Below the pieces are notes generated by a model. The model saw only the letters and a list, made by a program, of their open reading frames with translations. It was not told the origin of the DNA and searched no databases. A DNA stretch of 51,786 nucleotides. Origin: Pseudomonadota bacterium. Lineage in GTDB: Bacteria; Pseudomonadota; Alphaproteobacteria; Caulobacterales; Caulobacteraceae. The position numbers and the translations under genes are program-made. Position 1 is the stretch's first letter, and every line of letters starts with the position of its first letter. The stretch is taken from positions 1-51,786 of the forward strand of contig JAEZEZ010000015.1 in NCBI GenBank assembly GCA_023432855.1. The letters run 5' to 3'. Below, one piece after another: positions 23,176-30,685 of the stretch.

Positions 23176-23201
23176 AACCAGTGCGTTGGGCCGAATGTTC
23201 C
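23176..23201 (-). promoter_or_regulatory. EcfG-type promoter of the low-complexity protein gene
   Basis: On the minus strand: GGAAC (23201-23197), 17 bp, GGTT (23179-23176). This fits the EcfG/SigT consensus GGAAC-N16/17-CGTT except for the first base of the -10. The expected transcript start leaves a leader of about 27 nt. Confidence 0.72.
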
Positions 23202-23277
23202 GCGTCACCGAACCGCCACACAGGGGCTTGATTCGCACGCCAGGCGACCGCAGAGGGGACCCGCCGGGGCCTATCAC

Positions 23278-23514
23278 ATGTTAGGAATCGGCCTCCGGAA
23301 AGAAGTGCCCGTGCCCAAAGCCAAGACAGAGACAGACACACCGGGCGCGCCGGCTCCCCAGCCGGCAGAGCCGGCGCGCGACGCCCTGGGCGAGCGGCTG
23401 CGCGGGATGTTCCAGGCGGTGGAGAGCGCGCCGGTCCCGGAAGAGATTACCAGGCTGGTCGAGGCGCTGGAGAAGAAGCGGCGCAAGGGCCGTCGTCGGC
23501 CCGGCGATCACTGA
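23278..23514 (+). CDS. nepR: NepR-family anti-sigma factor
   Basis: 78 residues from ATG 23278; in-frame GTG codons at 23305 and 23311 (GGAAAG upstream of the latter) are alternatives giving a shorter N-terminus. After a Pro/Ala-rich lead comes the NepR core: LGERLRGMFQAVESAPVPEEITRLVEALEKK, with two amphipathic helices separated by the PVP turn that clamp EcfG. NepR sequesters EcfG until phosphorylated PhyR binds it. It converges on ecfG, with stop codons 3 bp apart, rather than preceding it in one operon as in most relatives. No EcfG-type promoter is apparent before it. Confidence 0.82.
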   Translation: MLGIGLRKEVPVPKAKTETDTPGAPAPQPAEPARDALGERLRGMFQAVESAPVPEEITRLVEALEKKRRKGRRRPGDH

Positions 23515-23517
23515 GGC

Positions 23518-24111
23518 TCAGTCGGCGAGGGGCAGGTCGCCGAAGGTGTCGGAGGCTTCCTCCGCGTCCATGATCTTGAGCAGGCGGCTGCGGGCGCGGT
23601 TCACGCGGCTCTTGATGGTGCCGAGCGCGCAGCCGCAGATCTCGGCGGCTTCCTCGTAGGTCAGGCCCGCGGCGCCGACCAGGATCAGGGCCTCGCGGTG
23701 TTCGTCCGGCAGGCGCTGCAGCGCCTCCTGCATGCCGCGCAGGGCCACGCTCCAGTCCTGGGTGGGGGCGGCGTGCAGGGTGGCGGCGTGCTTGCCGTCG
23801 CCATCGCTGACCTCGCGCCGCCGGCGCACCGCGTTCGTGTAGAAGGTGTTGCGCAGGATCGTGAACAGCCAGGCGCGCAGGTTGGTGCCCGGCTCGAACT
23901 TGTCGCGGTGGGTCCAGGCCTTGATCAGGGTGTCCTGGACCAGGTCGTCGGCGTCCGATCCGTTGCGGCTGAGCGACCAAGCGAAGGCGCGCAGGGCGGG
24001 GATAAGGCCTATGACGTCATGCTGCCAGGAATCGAAGGCGATCGGATCTGGCGAGGAGACAGCGTCCCGGGTGACGGCGGCGTGTTCCGGAAGCTGACTC
24101 TCTACATTCAT
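23518..24111 (-). CDS. ecfG: EcfG-type ECF sigma factor (SigT homologue)
   Basis: 197 residues. Region 2: LIPALRAFAWSLSRNGSDADDLVQDTLIKAWTHRDKFEPGTNLRAWLFTILRNTF, typical of EcfG. Region 4: LQRLPDEHREALILVGAAGLTYEEAAEICGCALGTIKSRVNRARSRLL. Its own promoter region contains a perfect GGAAC-N16-CGTT, giving positive autoregulation, which is known for EcfG factors. Together with nepR and phyR nearby it is the output of the alphaproteobacterial general stress response, directing RNA polymerase to GGAAC/CGTT promoters. The acidic C-terminal tail is normal for the group. Confidence 0.92.
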   Translation of the reverse strand: MNVESQLPEHAAVTRDAVSSPDPIAFDSWQHDVIGLIPALRAFAWSLSRNGSDADDLVQDTLIKAWTHRDKFEPGTNLRAWLFTILRNTFYTNAVRRRREVSDGDGKHAATLHAAPTQDWSVALRGMQEALQRLPDEHREALILVGAAGLTYEEAAEICGCALGTIKSRVNRARSRLLKIMDAEEASDTFGDLPLAD

Positions 24112-24183
24112 ACCGATTGGCCCTGCTGCGCCCCCGCGGCCCGCCGTAAAGACCGGCTCCAGGCGGTTTGCCGATGTTCGATG

Positions 24184-24208
24184 AACGCGTACGCTAGGCT
24201 TGCGTTCC
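24184..24208 (-). promoter_or_regulatory. EcfG-type promoter of ecfG (autoregulation)
   Basis: On the minus strand: GGAAC (24208-24204), 16 bp, CGTT (24187-24184), an exact match to the EcfG consensus. The predicted leader to ATG 24111 is about 65 nt. It overlaps the start region of egtB on the other strand. Confidence 0.78.
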
Positions 24209-24230
24209 TGTGCTGCAGTCGAGGATTCCC

Positions 24231-25472
24231 ATGGCGATGACCGGCCGAACGGCCCTGCAGTCCGACAGGACGCCTGGGCGCGACGCGTCGACGGCGCTGG
24301 AGCGCTATCGCGCCGTGCGCGTGGCCAGCCTGCAGCTGGCGGCGCCGTTGTCGGCCGAGGACCAGCAGGCCCAGTCCATGCCCGACGCCAGCCCCGTGAA
24401 GTGGCACCTGGCGCACGCGACCTGGTTCTTCGAGACCATGCTGCTGCGGCGCGATCCCGGTTACGAGGCGGTGGACCCGGTCTACGACCGCCTGTTCAAC
24501 TCCTACTACGACAGCATCGGCGAACGGGTCGCGCGGCCCGCACGCGGCATGATCACCCGGCCCGGGCTCGACGAGGTGCTGGCCTACCGCAAGGCGGTGG
24601 ACGCGCGCATGGCCTCGTGGCTGCAGCGGCTCGACCCGGAGGCGGATCCCGAGGGGGCCTGGCTCTTCGAGCTCGGCCTGAACCATGAGCAGCAGCACCA
24701 GGAGCTGATCTTGTCGGACGTGCTGCACCTGTTCGCCCAGTCGCCGCTGACCCCGGCCTACCGCGAGGACGACCCGCCGCGCCATGGCGATCCGGGCGAC
24801 ATGGCGTTCGCCGGGTTCGAGGGCGGCGTGGTGGAGGTCGGAGCGACCGGCGCCGGCTTCGCCTACGACAACGAGACGCCGCGGCATCGAGTCATGCTCG
24901 TCCCGTTCGAGATCGCGGACCGGCTGGTGACCAATGCGGAGTGGCTGGCGTTCATCGCGGACGGCGGCTACCGGCGGCCGGAGTTGTGGATGTCCGACGG
25001 CTGGGCGCGCGTGCAGACGGAAACCTGGGCGGCGCCGCTGTACTGGCGGGACGGCGAGGGGGGATGGCTGGAGATGGGCCTGCACGGGCTGCGCCCGCTC
25101 GACCCGCACGCGCCGGTGGGTCACGTCAGCTGGTACGAGGCCGACGCCTACGCCCGCTGGTCCGGCGCGCGCCTGCCCACCGAGTACGAATGGGAGCACG
25201 CGGCGACCGCGCGGCCGGGTGCGATGCGGCAGGTGGACGACGCTCTGTGGCAGTGGACGTCGAGCGCCTATGGCCCCTATCCGGGGTTCCGGCCGGGGCC
25301 GGGGTCGGCCGGAGAGTACAACGGCAAGTTCATGGCCAGCCAGATGGTGCTGCGCGGCGGCGCGGCGGCGACGCCGCGCGGACACTCGCGGCCGACCTAT
25401 CGGAACTTCTACTATCCGCACCAGCGCTGGCAGTTCGCGGGGCTTCGCCTCGCGCGGGACGCGGGCGCGTGA
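24231..25472 (+). CDS. egtB: EgtB-type ergothioneine sulfoxide synthase
   Basis: 413 residues from ATG 24231 (GAGGA upstream). The N-terminal DinB-like domain carries the iron ligands: WHLAHATWFFE (His59 region) and NHEQQHQELIL (His152 and His156), the HxxxHxE arrangement of EgtB. The C-terminal FGE-sulfatase (SUMF1) domain covers about 190-413: FEIADRLVTNAEWLAFI, VGHVSWYEADAYARWSGARLPTEYEWEHAA, VLRGGAAATP and RNFYYPHQRWQFAGLRLARD. It is a non-haem iron enzyme joining a thiol donor (gamma-Glu-Cys or Cys) to hercynine with O2. It overlaps egtD by 4 nt. No egtA, egtC or egtE is present. Confidence 0.92.
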   Translation: MAMTGRTALQSDRTPGRDASTALERYRAVRVASLQLAAPLSAEDQQAQSMPDASPVKWHLAHATWFFETMLLRRDPGYEAVDPVYDRLFNSYYDSIGERVARPARGMITRPGLDEVLAYRKAVDARMASWLQRLDPEADPEGAWLFELGLNHEQQHQELILSDVLHLFAQSPLTPAYREDDPPRHGDPGDMAFAGFEGGVVEVGATGAGFAYDNETPRHRVMLVPFEIADRLVTNAEWLAFIADGGYRRPELWMSDGWARVQTETWAAPLYWRDGEGGWLEMGLHGLRPLDPHAPVGHVSWYEADAYARWSGARLPTEYEWEHAATARPGAMRQVDDALWQWTSSAYGPYPGFRPGPGSAGEYNGKFMASQMVLRGGAAATPRGHSRPTYRNFYYPHQRWQFAGLRLARDAGA

Positions 25473-26386
25473 GCGAAGCGTTCCGTACGGCCCTCATCGA
25501 GGCCCTGTCCCGTCCCGACAAGAGCATCTCGCCCAAGTGGTTCTACGACGAGCAGGGCTCGGCCCTGTTCGAGCAGATCACCGAGCTGCCCGAGTACTAT
25601 CCCACCCGCACCGAGGCGGCGCTGCTGCGGCAGGCGGCGCCCGAGTTGTCTGCGCTGATCCCGGAGGGGGCGGTGCTGGTGGAGTTCGGCAGCGGCGCCA
25701 GCGCCAAGACGCGCATCCTGCTAGACGCCGCGCCGCAGCTTTCGGCCTACGTCCCGATCGACATCAGCGTCGAGGCGCTGGAGGCCGCAGCCGCGCGGCT
25801 GGACGCCGACTATCCGGACCTGACGGTCGCCCCGGCGCCGGGCGACTTCACCAGCACGGTCGAACTGCCGCCGGAGGCCAAGGGCCGGCCGCTGGTCGGC
25901 TTCTTCCCCGGCTCGACCATAGGCAACTTCACGCCCGAGGCGGCCGCGCGCTTCCTGAGGATGGCGCGGGCCATGCTGGGGGAGGGCGCTGAACTGATCC
26001 TGGGGGCCGATATGGTGAAAGACGAGGCGACGCTGGTGGCGGCCTACGACGATGCGCAGGGGGTGACGGCGCGGTTCAACCTGAACCTGCTGGCGCGGGC
26101 CAATCGAGAGCTGGGCGCCGACTTCGACCTGGATCAGTTCGAGCACCGGGCCGTCTGGAACGCGGACCGCCGGCGCATAGAGATGCACCTGGTCAGCCGC
26201 ATTGACCAGACCGTGCACGTCGACGACCGGACGTTCGATTTCGCGAGTGGGGAGAGGCTGCATACCGAGAACTCCCACAAGTTCACGGTGGAGAGCCTGG
26301 AGGCCATGGCCCGGGAGGCCGGATGGACTCTCGGGCGGAGCTGGATTTCAGCCCCGCCCGAGTTCGGCGTGTTTCTTCTGACCTGA
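25469..26386 (+). CDS. egtD: EgtD, L-histidine N-alpha-methyltransferase
   Basis: 305 residues from GTG 25469, whose GTGA overlaps the egtB stop. The domain is the DUF2260/EgtD SAM methyltransferase: KSISPKWFYDEQGSALFEQITELPEYYPTRTEAALL, LVEFGSGASAKTRILL (SAM motif I), YVPIDISVEALE, LVGFFPGSTIGNFTPEAA, LILGADMVKD and VWNADRRRIEMHLVSR. It trimethylates histidine to hercynine, the substrate of EgtB. Ergothioneine is an antioxidant, so placement inside the stress island is functionally sensible. It ends 2 bp from the convergent KGG gene. Confidence 0.94.
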   Translation: MSEAFRTALIEALSRPDKSISPKWFYDEQGSALFEQITELPEYYPTRTEAALLRQAAPELSALIPEGAVLVEFGSGASAKTRILLDAAPQLSAYVPIDISVEALEAAAARLDADYPDLTVAPAPGDFTSTVELPPEAKGRPLVGFFPGSTIGNFTPEAAARFLRMARAMLGEGAELILGADMVKDEATLVAAYDDAQGVTARFNLNLLARANRELGADFDLDQFEHRAVWNADRRRIEMHLVSRIDQTVHVDDRTFDFASGERLHTENSHKFTVESLEAMAREAGWTLGRSWISAPPEFGVFLLT

Positions 26387-26388
26387 GC

Positions 26389-26628
26389 CTACTGGCGGGT
26401 CTGGGCCTTGGTTGCGCCGTTCTGGCGCTTGGACCGGCTCCCGTGGGAGGCTTCGCCGCCCTTGCGGCCCGCGTCGGCGGCGAGGTTGCGATCCTGGGAG
26501 AAGCTTCTCTTCTCCGCCGGGACGCTCGCGCCGCCCTTGCGGGCGATCTCGCGCTGACGCGCGGGGTCCATGGAGGCGAACCCGCGTCGGGAGGCGCCTG
26601 TACGTTCGTTACCTGGGCTTTGCGCCAT
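26389..26628 (-). CDS. KGG-motif stress-induced protein
   Basis: 79 residues. I choose ATG 26628 (MAQSPGNERTGASRRGF) because AAGGAG precedes it and the promoter lies just upstream; a longer frame to 26748 would swallow that promoter. Two KGG repeats: RRGFASMDPARQREIARKGG (14-33) and the Arg/Lys-rich RNLAADAGRKGG (48-58). These small, basic, Gly-rich hydrophilic proteins (GsiB/YciG-like) resemble hydrophilins and are typical general-stress products. Their molecular role is not established. Confidence 0.88.
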   Translation of the reverse strand: MAQSPGNERTGASRRGFASMDPARQREIARKGGASVPAEKRSFSQDRNLAADAGRKGGEASHGSRSKRQNGATKAQTRQ

Positions 26629-26684
26629 CTCTGGCTCCTTGGTTGGTGACCGCTGCTGCTCGCCCCGGCCCGGTGTGGCTTTTG

Positions 26685-26709
26685 AACCCACAGGCTTGGC
26701 GGTGGTTCC
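26685..26709 (-). promoter_or_regulatory. EcfG-type promoter of the KGG gene
   Basis: On the minus strand: GGAAC (26709-26705), 16 bp, GGTT (26688-26685). The predicted leader is about 50 nt to ATG 26628. It sits between the proline-rich micro-protein stop and the KGG start, so KGG has its own promoter. Confidence 0.7.
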
Positions 26710-26740
26710 GCCCAAGTGTCCGGTTTTGTTCACAAGCTTG

Positions 26741-26896
26741 TCAGGCATGGGCGTCGTGGGGTCGGGGGTCGCTGGGCTGGCCGACGCCTGGGTCGATGGG
26801 CGGCATCTCGTCCGGCGCCTGGGGCGGCTCGATCTCGGGCTGCGGGATCGGCGGCGACACCGGTTCGTTGGGCGTCGGAGGGGTGGGATCGGTCAT
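26741..26896 (-). CDS. proline-rich micro-protein
   Basis: 51 residues, overlooked by a length cut-off. ATG 26896 follows an AGGAGG site (minus strand) at good spacing. The sequence MTDPTPPTPNEPVSPPIPQP, then EIEPPQAPDEMPPIDPGVGQ, is about one third Pro with many acidic residues and no Lys, so it is surely disordered. Similar Pro-rich micro-proteins occur beside general-stress genes in other alphaproteobacteria as I recall. A near-consensus EcfG promoter (CGAAC-N16-TGTT) lies at the right distance. The function is unknown. Confidence 0.65.
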   Translation of the reverse strand: MTDPTPPTPNEPVSPPIPQPEIEPPQAPDEMPPIDPGVGQPSDPRPHDAHA

Positions 26897-26923
26897 GGCG
26901 GAGCCTCCTGCTTCGCCATGGAG

Positions 26924-26948
26924 AACACGCGGAGGCGCGCATGGTTCG
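26924..26948 (-). promoter_or_regulatory. weak EcfG-type promoter of the proline-rich gene
   Basis: On the minus strand: CGAAC (26948-26944), 16 bp, TGTT (26927-26924). The -35 has one mismatch to GGAAC, but spacing and distance to ATG 26896 (leader about 21 nt) fit. It is divergent from the phyR promoter 10 bp away. Confidence 0.42.
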
Positions 26949-26957
26949 CGCCGATCA

Positions 26958-26982
26958 GGAACGGCTTGGCTTGCGGCGTGTT
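26958..26982 (+). promoter_or_regulatory. EcfG-type promoter of phyR
   Basis: GGAAC (26958-26962), 16 bp, TGTT (26979-26982). The predicted start gives a leader of about 18 nt to ATG 27007. Feedback control of phyR by EcfG is known in other alphaproteobacteria. Confidence 0.7.
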
Positions 26983-27006
26983 TTCAGTGTGTCCGGGCTA
27001 CACATC

Positions 27007-27801
27007 ATGTCATCCCAAGAGCCGATCCTCAGGCAGACGCCCTATCTCCGACGCTACGCCCGCGCGCTGACGGGCTCCCAGCGCGAGGGAGACGATCTGG
27101 TGCAGGCAACGCTCGAGAACCTGCTGGGCGGCCATGTCCCGCTGGATCGAACGGTCGCGCTGAGGACCGGGTTGTTCAAGGCGCTGCACGACACCTGGCG
27201 CCAGGCCCTGAACGGACACTCCATCGACGCTCCACGGCGCCTCGCCGCCGACGTTCGCCTGCAGCGGATGACCCCCGAGCACCGTACAGTCATCCTGCTG
27301 GTACTGATGGAGGGCTTCAGCTTCACCGAGGCGGCCTTCATTCTTGGGGTTGCGGAGGAGGAGGCGAACCGCCGCTTCGAGGCGGCGCAGCGCTCCATCG
27401 AACGCCAGCTCGCCACCGACGTCTTGATCATCGAGGACGAGCCGGTCATCGCGCTCGACCTGCAGCGTCTGGCGACCGGGCTGGGCCACAAGGTCATCGG
27501 GGTCGCCGCCACGCACGCCGAGGCCATCTCTCTCAGCAAGGCCAGTTCGCCCGGTCTGGTCCTGGCCGACGTACGGCTGGCCGACGGCTCGAGCGGCATC
27601 GAAGCGGTCGGCGAAATCCTCGAGAGTTACGACGTGCCGGTCGTCTTCATCACCGCCTACCCGGAGCGGCTGCTCACCGGCAATCGCCCCGAGCCGGCCT
27701 TCCTCGTGACCAAGCCCTTCAATGAGCAGACCGTGAAGGCGCTGATCGGGCAGGCGCTGTTCTTCCACCAGCCTCGCCCGCGGATGAAGGCTATACTCTA
27801 G
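27007..27801 (+). CDS. phyR: PhyR, general stress response anti-anti-sigma regulator
   Basis: 264 residues from ATG 27007. The N-terminal sigma-like domain (about 1-130) mimics EcfG: YLRRYARALTGSQREGDDLVQATLENLL (sigma2-like) and RMTPEHRTVILLVLMEGFSFTEAAFILGVAEEEANRRF (sigma4-like, without DNA-binding residues). The C-terminal receiver domain has VLIIEDEPVIAL, phospho-acceptor Asp188 in LVLADVRLADG, Thr216 and Lys236 (VTKPF). When phosphorylated it opens and binds NepR, freeing EcfG. No cognate HWE/HisKA2 kinase is in the window. The promoter position excludes longer upstream starts. Confidence 0.95.
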   Translation: MSSQEPILRQTPYLRRYARALTGSQREGDDLVQATLENLLGGHVPLDRTVALRTGLFKALHDTWRQALNGHSIDAPRRLAADVRLQRMTPEHRTVILLVLMEGFSFTEAAFILGVAEEEANRRFEAAQRSIERQLATDVLIIEDEPVIALDLQRLATGLGHKVIGVAATHAEAISLSKASSPGLVLADVRLADGSSGIEAVGEILESYDVPVVFITAYPERLLTGNRPEPAFLVTKPFNEQTVKALIGQALFFHQPRPRMKAIL

Positions 27802-27826
27802 GAACCGCCCGCCTGACTGGCCCGTT
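27801..27826 (+). promoter_or_regulatory. EcfG-type promoter of the YqjD-like gene
   Basis: GGAAC (27801-27805), 17 bp, CGTT (27823-27826), an exact consensus match. Its first base is the last base of the phyR stop codon. The leader to ATG 27855 is about 22 nt. Confidence 0.78.
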
Positions 27827-27854
27827 CCTGCCAGGCTGCAGCAAGGAGAGCACG

Positions 27855-28313
27855 ATGACCGACGTGACCGGCAAGACCCCGACCCCCGGCGCCCCGAAGC
27901 CGCGGAAACCCGCTACCGGGGCCAAGCAGACCGGCTCAACGTCGGATCCGCGCACGGCCGGCGCCTCTGTCGGCGGGGCATCCACGAGCAAGACGGGAGG
28001 CGCCGCCGGCGCCTACTCGGCAGGCGCCCCCAGCATGGCCCCCCAGGACGCGGCCCCTTCCCGGCAGGGCGACGTCAGCTCTGATACCGCCGCGGAGCTC
28101 TCGAAGTCGCGGAAACCCGTCGCGCTGAGCGAGGAAGACAGCGTGCTGCTGGCCGGCCTGGAATCGGTGCAGTCGCGGGCCGAGGCGCTTCGTGACTGGG
28201 CCCTGATCCGGCGCGAGGAAGCGAAGGACGCCGTGCGGACCCATCCGCTCGGGTCCAGCGTCATCGTCTTCGGGGCCGGAATGATCTTCGGTCTGCTGCT
28301 CGCTCGCCGTTAG
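27855..28313 (+). CDS. YqjD/ElaB (DUF883)-like tail-anchored stress protein
   Basis: 152 residues, ATG 27855 with AAGGAGAG. The first ~95 residues are a disordered Ala/Gly/Pro/Ser/Thr-rich stretch with Lys/Arg. Then comes a helical segment (SVLLAGLESVQSRAEALRDWALIRREEAKDAVR) and a C-terminal membrane helix (HPLGSSVIVFGAGMIFGLLLARR). The His-Pro before a Gly-rich helix ending in Arg-Arg is typical of the YqjD/ElaB/YgaM group, inner-membrane tail-anchored proteins linked to stationary-phase ribosomes in E. coli. The perfect EcfG promoter makes it a stress-regulon member. Its stop overlaps that of the convergent receiver gene by 4 nt. Confidence 0.78.
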   Translation: MTDVTGKTPTPGAPKPRKPATGAKQTGSTSDPRTAGASVGGASTSKTGGAAGAYSAGAPSMAPQDAAPSRQGDVSSDTAAELSKSRKPVALSEEDSVLLAGLESVQSRAEALRDWALIRREEAKDAVRTHPLGSSVIVFGAGMIFGLLLARR

Positions 28314-28690
28314 GCGGCGGTAACGTCGAAGCCGAGATCCCGTGCGGTCCTGGCCAGGTCGTCTTCCGTGTACGGCTTGGGCAGGACGCGCACCTTGTCG
28401 TCGTCCGTGAACTGCGCAGTCAGTTCGGCCTCGTCGTAGCCGCTGGCGACAATTACCGACAGGCTCTCGTCCAGGGCGCGGAGACGGCGCGTAAGCTCGT
28501 CGCCCCGCATGTCGGGCAGGCCGACGTCGATCACGGCGAGGTTGGGGCTGAAGCCCTGCAGCTCCGCCAGGGCTTCGGCTGCGTTGCGGGCCGATCGCGC
28601 TTCGAATCCAAGGGCGATCAGCGCCTCTTCGGCGATCATGGCGACCAGGGGTTCGTCCTCAACCAACAGTGCTCGCACCGGCGCCCTCAT
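28310..28690 (-). CDS. single-domain response regulator
   Basis: 126 residues, receiver domain only. ALLVEDEPLVAMIAEEAL gives the acidic pocket (Glu11, Asp12), phospho-acceptor Asp55 in LAVIDVGLPDMRG, Ser83 in IVASGY, and Lys105 in VLPKPYTEDDL. Single-domain regulators (SdrG, MrrA, LovR types) tune PhyR phosphorylation in several alphaproteobacteria, and the location next to phyR suggests such a role. The FAT-GUY signature of the SdrG/MrrA group is not obvious, so the assignment remains open. No EcfG promoter is visible upstream. Confidence 0.88.
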   Translation of the reverse strand: MRAPVRALLVEDEPLVAMIAEEALIALGFEARSARNAAEALAELQGFSPNLAVIDVGLPDMRGDELTRRLRALDESLSVIVASGYDEAELTAQFTDDDKVRVLPKPYTEDDLARTARDLGFDVTAA

Positions 28691-28819
28691 ACTTCACTCG
28701 TCCCGGATTCCCCGGCGGGCGACAAGCTAGAGGGTTCTTTCCGCCATTGCGAGGCCCCGTGGCAGACCCGTGTTAGGCGAGGCGACAGTCGCGTTCTCAG
28801 CCGGCGCCGCCCAAGAAGA

Positions 28820-28845
28820 AAGCCCGGGGCGTGAGCCCCGGGCTT
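28820..28845 (-). terminator. rho-independent terminator after the APC permease
   Basis: An 11-bp perfect stem AAGCCCGGGGC / GCCCCGGGCTT with a GTGA loop. On the minus strand it is followed by TCTTCTT, downstream of the permease stop at 28869. Confidence 0.85.
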
Positions 28846-28868
28846 CCACTCAGACAGGCAGGCTGTCG

Positions 28869-30527
28869 TCAGTCTTCCTTGACGTTGTCCACGTGGCCGC
28901 CGAGCGCTTCGGCCGGGGAGGCCAGGGTCGTCTCTTCGGAAACATCGATGCCCTTGGCGAGCTTCGAGTTCCACAGGCCGTAGAGGAAGTACACGGCGGC
29001 GCCCACCGCGCCGTACACGCCGAGGATGGTCAGCGGCACGGGATCGTCGTTGGCCGCCCGCTCGAGCATCGGGGCGAAGTTCTGGAAAGCCAGGAAGCCG
29101 CAGGCCAGGATGCCGAGTCCGGCCGTAATCATGCCGCCCGGCACGCGGAACGGGCGGTGCATGTTCGGGTGCGTGATGCGCAGCGAGATCACCGACAGGC
29201 AGACGATGGCGAAAGCCGTCGCCGTTCCCAGGGAGACGAGGTCCCCCAGCAGGCTGATGGGCAGGAAGGCCGCCGCGATCGAGATGAACACGCCCAGCAG
29301 GATCGTGCCCATCCAGGGCGTGCGGAACTTCTGGTGGATGTTGGCGAACACCTTCGGCAGCAGGCCGTCACGGGCCATGGTGTAGAAGATGCGCGTCTGG
29401 CCGTAGACCAGCACCAGCATCACCGAGCTGAGCCCCGTGACCGCGCCGATCTTGATCATGAAGCTGATCAGGTTGAGCTTGCCGCCCTCGGCCGCAGCCC
29501 ACGGAACGTCGGCCCAGTGCAGGCCCATGCGGTCGATGGCGATGGCGATGGGCGCCGGGCCGGCCAGCTCCTTGTAGGGCACGACGCCGGTCATGACGGC
29601 GGCCACGCACATGTAGATGAGCGTACAGATGATCAGAGCGCCGAGGATGCCGATCGGCACGTCCTTGGACGGGTTCTTGGCTTCCGCCGCAGCGGTGGAG
29701 ACAGCCTCGAAGCCCACGTAGGCGAAGAAGATGATCGCGGCGCCGCGGAAAATGCCGCCGACGCCGTATTCGCCCGCGCGACCAGTGGGCTCGGGCACGA
29801 AGGGCACCCAGTTGTCCGGATTCACATAGGCGATCCCGACCCCGATGAAGGTCAGCAGCACCAGCACCTTGATGACCACGATCACGTTGTTGACGTTCGC
29901 GGACTCGCTGACGCCGAGGACGAGCAGGGCGGTGACCATGGCGATGCCGATGGCGGCGACCAGGTTGAAGGTGCCGGTCGGCAGGAAGACCAGGTTGCCG
30001 GCCTCGTTGGGCACGGCCTGGATCAGCGGGGTCGCCCACATGTTGCCCTCGTTGCCTCCTGGCAATGAGATGGCCGGGAAATGCACCCCGAAGTCGGCGA
30101 GCAGCGAGACGATGTAGCCTGACCAGCCGACGGCCACGGTGGATGCCGCCACGCCGTATTCCAGCAGGAGCAGCCAGCCCATGATCCAGGCGAAGATCTC
30201 GCCCATGGTCCCGTAGGCGTAGGTGTAGGCGGAGCCCGAGACCGGCATGGTCGACGCCAGTTCGGCGTAGCAGAGACCCGCGAGCGCGCAGGCGATGCCC
30301 GCGACCACGAACGAAATCATGATCGCCGGACCGGCGTTAGCCGACGCCACCTGGCCCGTGAGAACGAAGATCCCCGCGCCGATGATGGCGCCGACGCCGA
30401 GGCTGACCAGGTTGATCGGGCCGAGCGAACGCTTCAGTTCACTGCGCGCTGCCTCCCTCTGGATCCGCTCGACGGACTTCTTGATGAACAACCGGAATCC
30501 CGGCGGGCGAGCCGAAGTATCGGACAT
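28869..30527 (-). CDS. APC-superfamily amino acid permease (CAT/YfnA-like)
   Basis: 552 residues, about 12-13 transmembrane helices. The opening LKRSLGPINLVSLGVGAIIGAGIFVLTG is the classic APC helix 1 with the substrate-binding GAIIGAGIF break. CYAELASTMPVSGSAYTYAY is the helix 2-3 loop, and FFAYVGFEAVSTAAAEAKNPSKDVP is the helix 6-7 family signature. GQTRIFYTMARDGLLPKVF is also conserved. It imports (possibly cationic) amino acids by proton symport or exchange; the substrate cannot be told. It is transcribed alone, divergent from hrpB across 158 bp. Confidence 0.92.
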   Translation of the reverse strand: MSDTSARPPGFRLFIKKSVERIQREAARSELKRSLGPINLVSLGVGAIIGAGIFVLTGQVASANAGPAIMISFVVAGIACALAGLCYAELASTMPVSGSAYTYAYGTMGEIFAWIMGWLLLLEYGVAASTVAVGWSGYIVSLLADFGVHFPAISLPGGNEGNMWATPLIQAVPNEAGNLVFLPTGTFNLVAAIGIAMVTALLVLGVSESANVNNVIVVIKVLVLLTFIGVGIAYVNPDNWVPFVPEPTGRAGEYGVGGIFRGAAIIFFAYVGFEAVSTAAAEAKNPSKDVPIGILGALIICTLIYMCVAAVMTGVVPYKELAGPAPIAIAIDRMGLHWADVPWAAAEGGKLNLISFMIKIGAVTGLSSVMLVLVYGQTRIFYTMARDGLLPKVFANIHQKFRTPWMGTILLGVFISIAAAFLPISLLGDLVSLGTATAFAIVCLSVISLRITHPNMHRPFRVPGGMITAGLGILACGFLAFQNFAPMLERAANDDPVPLTILGVYGAVGAAVYFLYGLWNSKLAKGIDVSEETTLASPAEALGGHVDNVKED

Positions 30528-30685
30528 GCGTCGCTATTCCCCCTGTGGCCTGCTCTCCCCAGAGCGGCCGGTTTCACAGGGGGCGGACGTTAGAGAGGGC
30601 CGCCGTCGCGCGCAACAAGGCTTTACGGACGGTGAAGGCCGTCGGCCTGCTTCCCGCCCGCCCGGCGCACGGCTAGGGATGCCCC

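Noticed and set aside
26629..26748. N-terminal extension of the KGG protein (start at 26748)
   Set aside because: It would place the EcfG-type promoter inside the coding region, has no ribosome site and adds residues unlike KGG family members.
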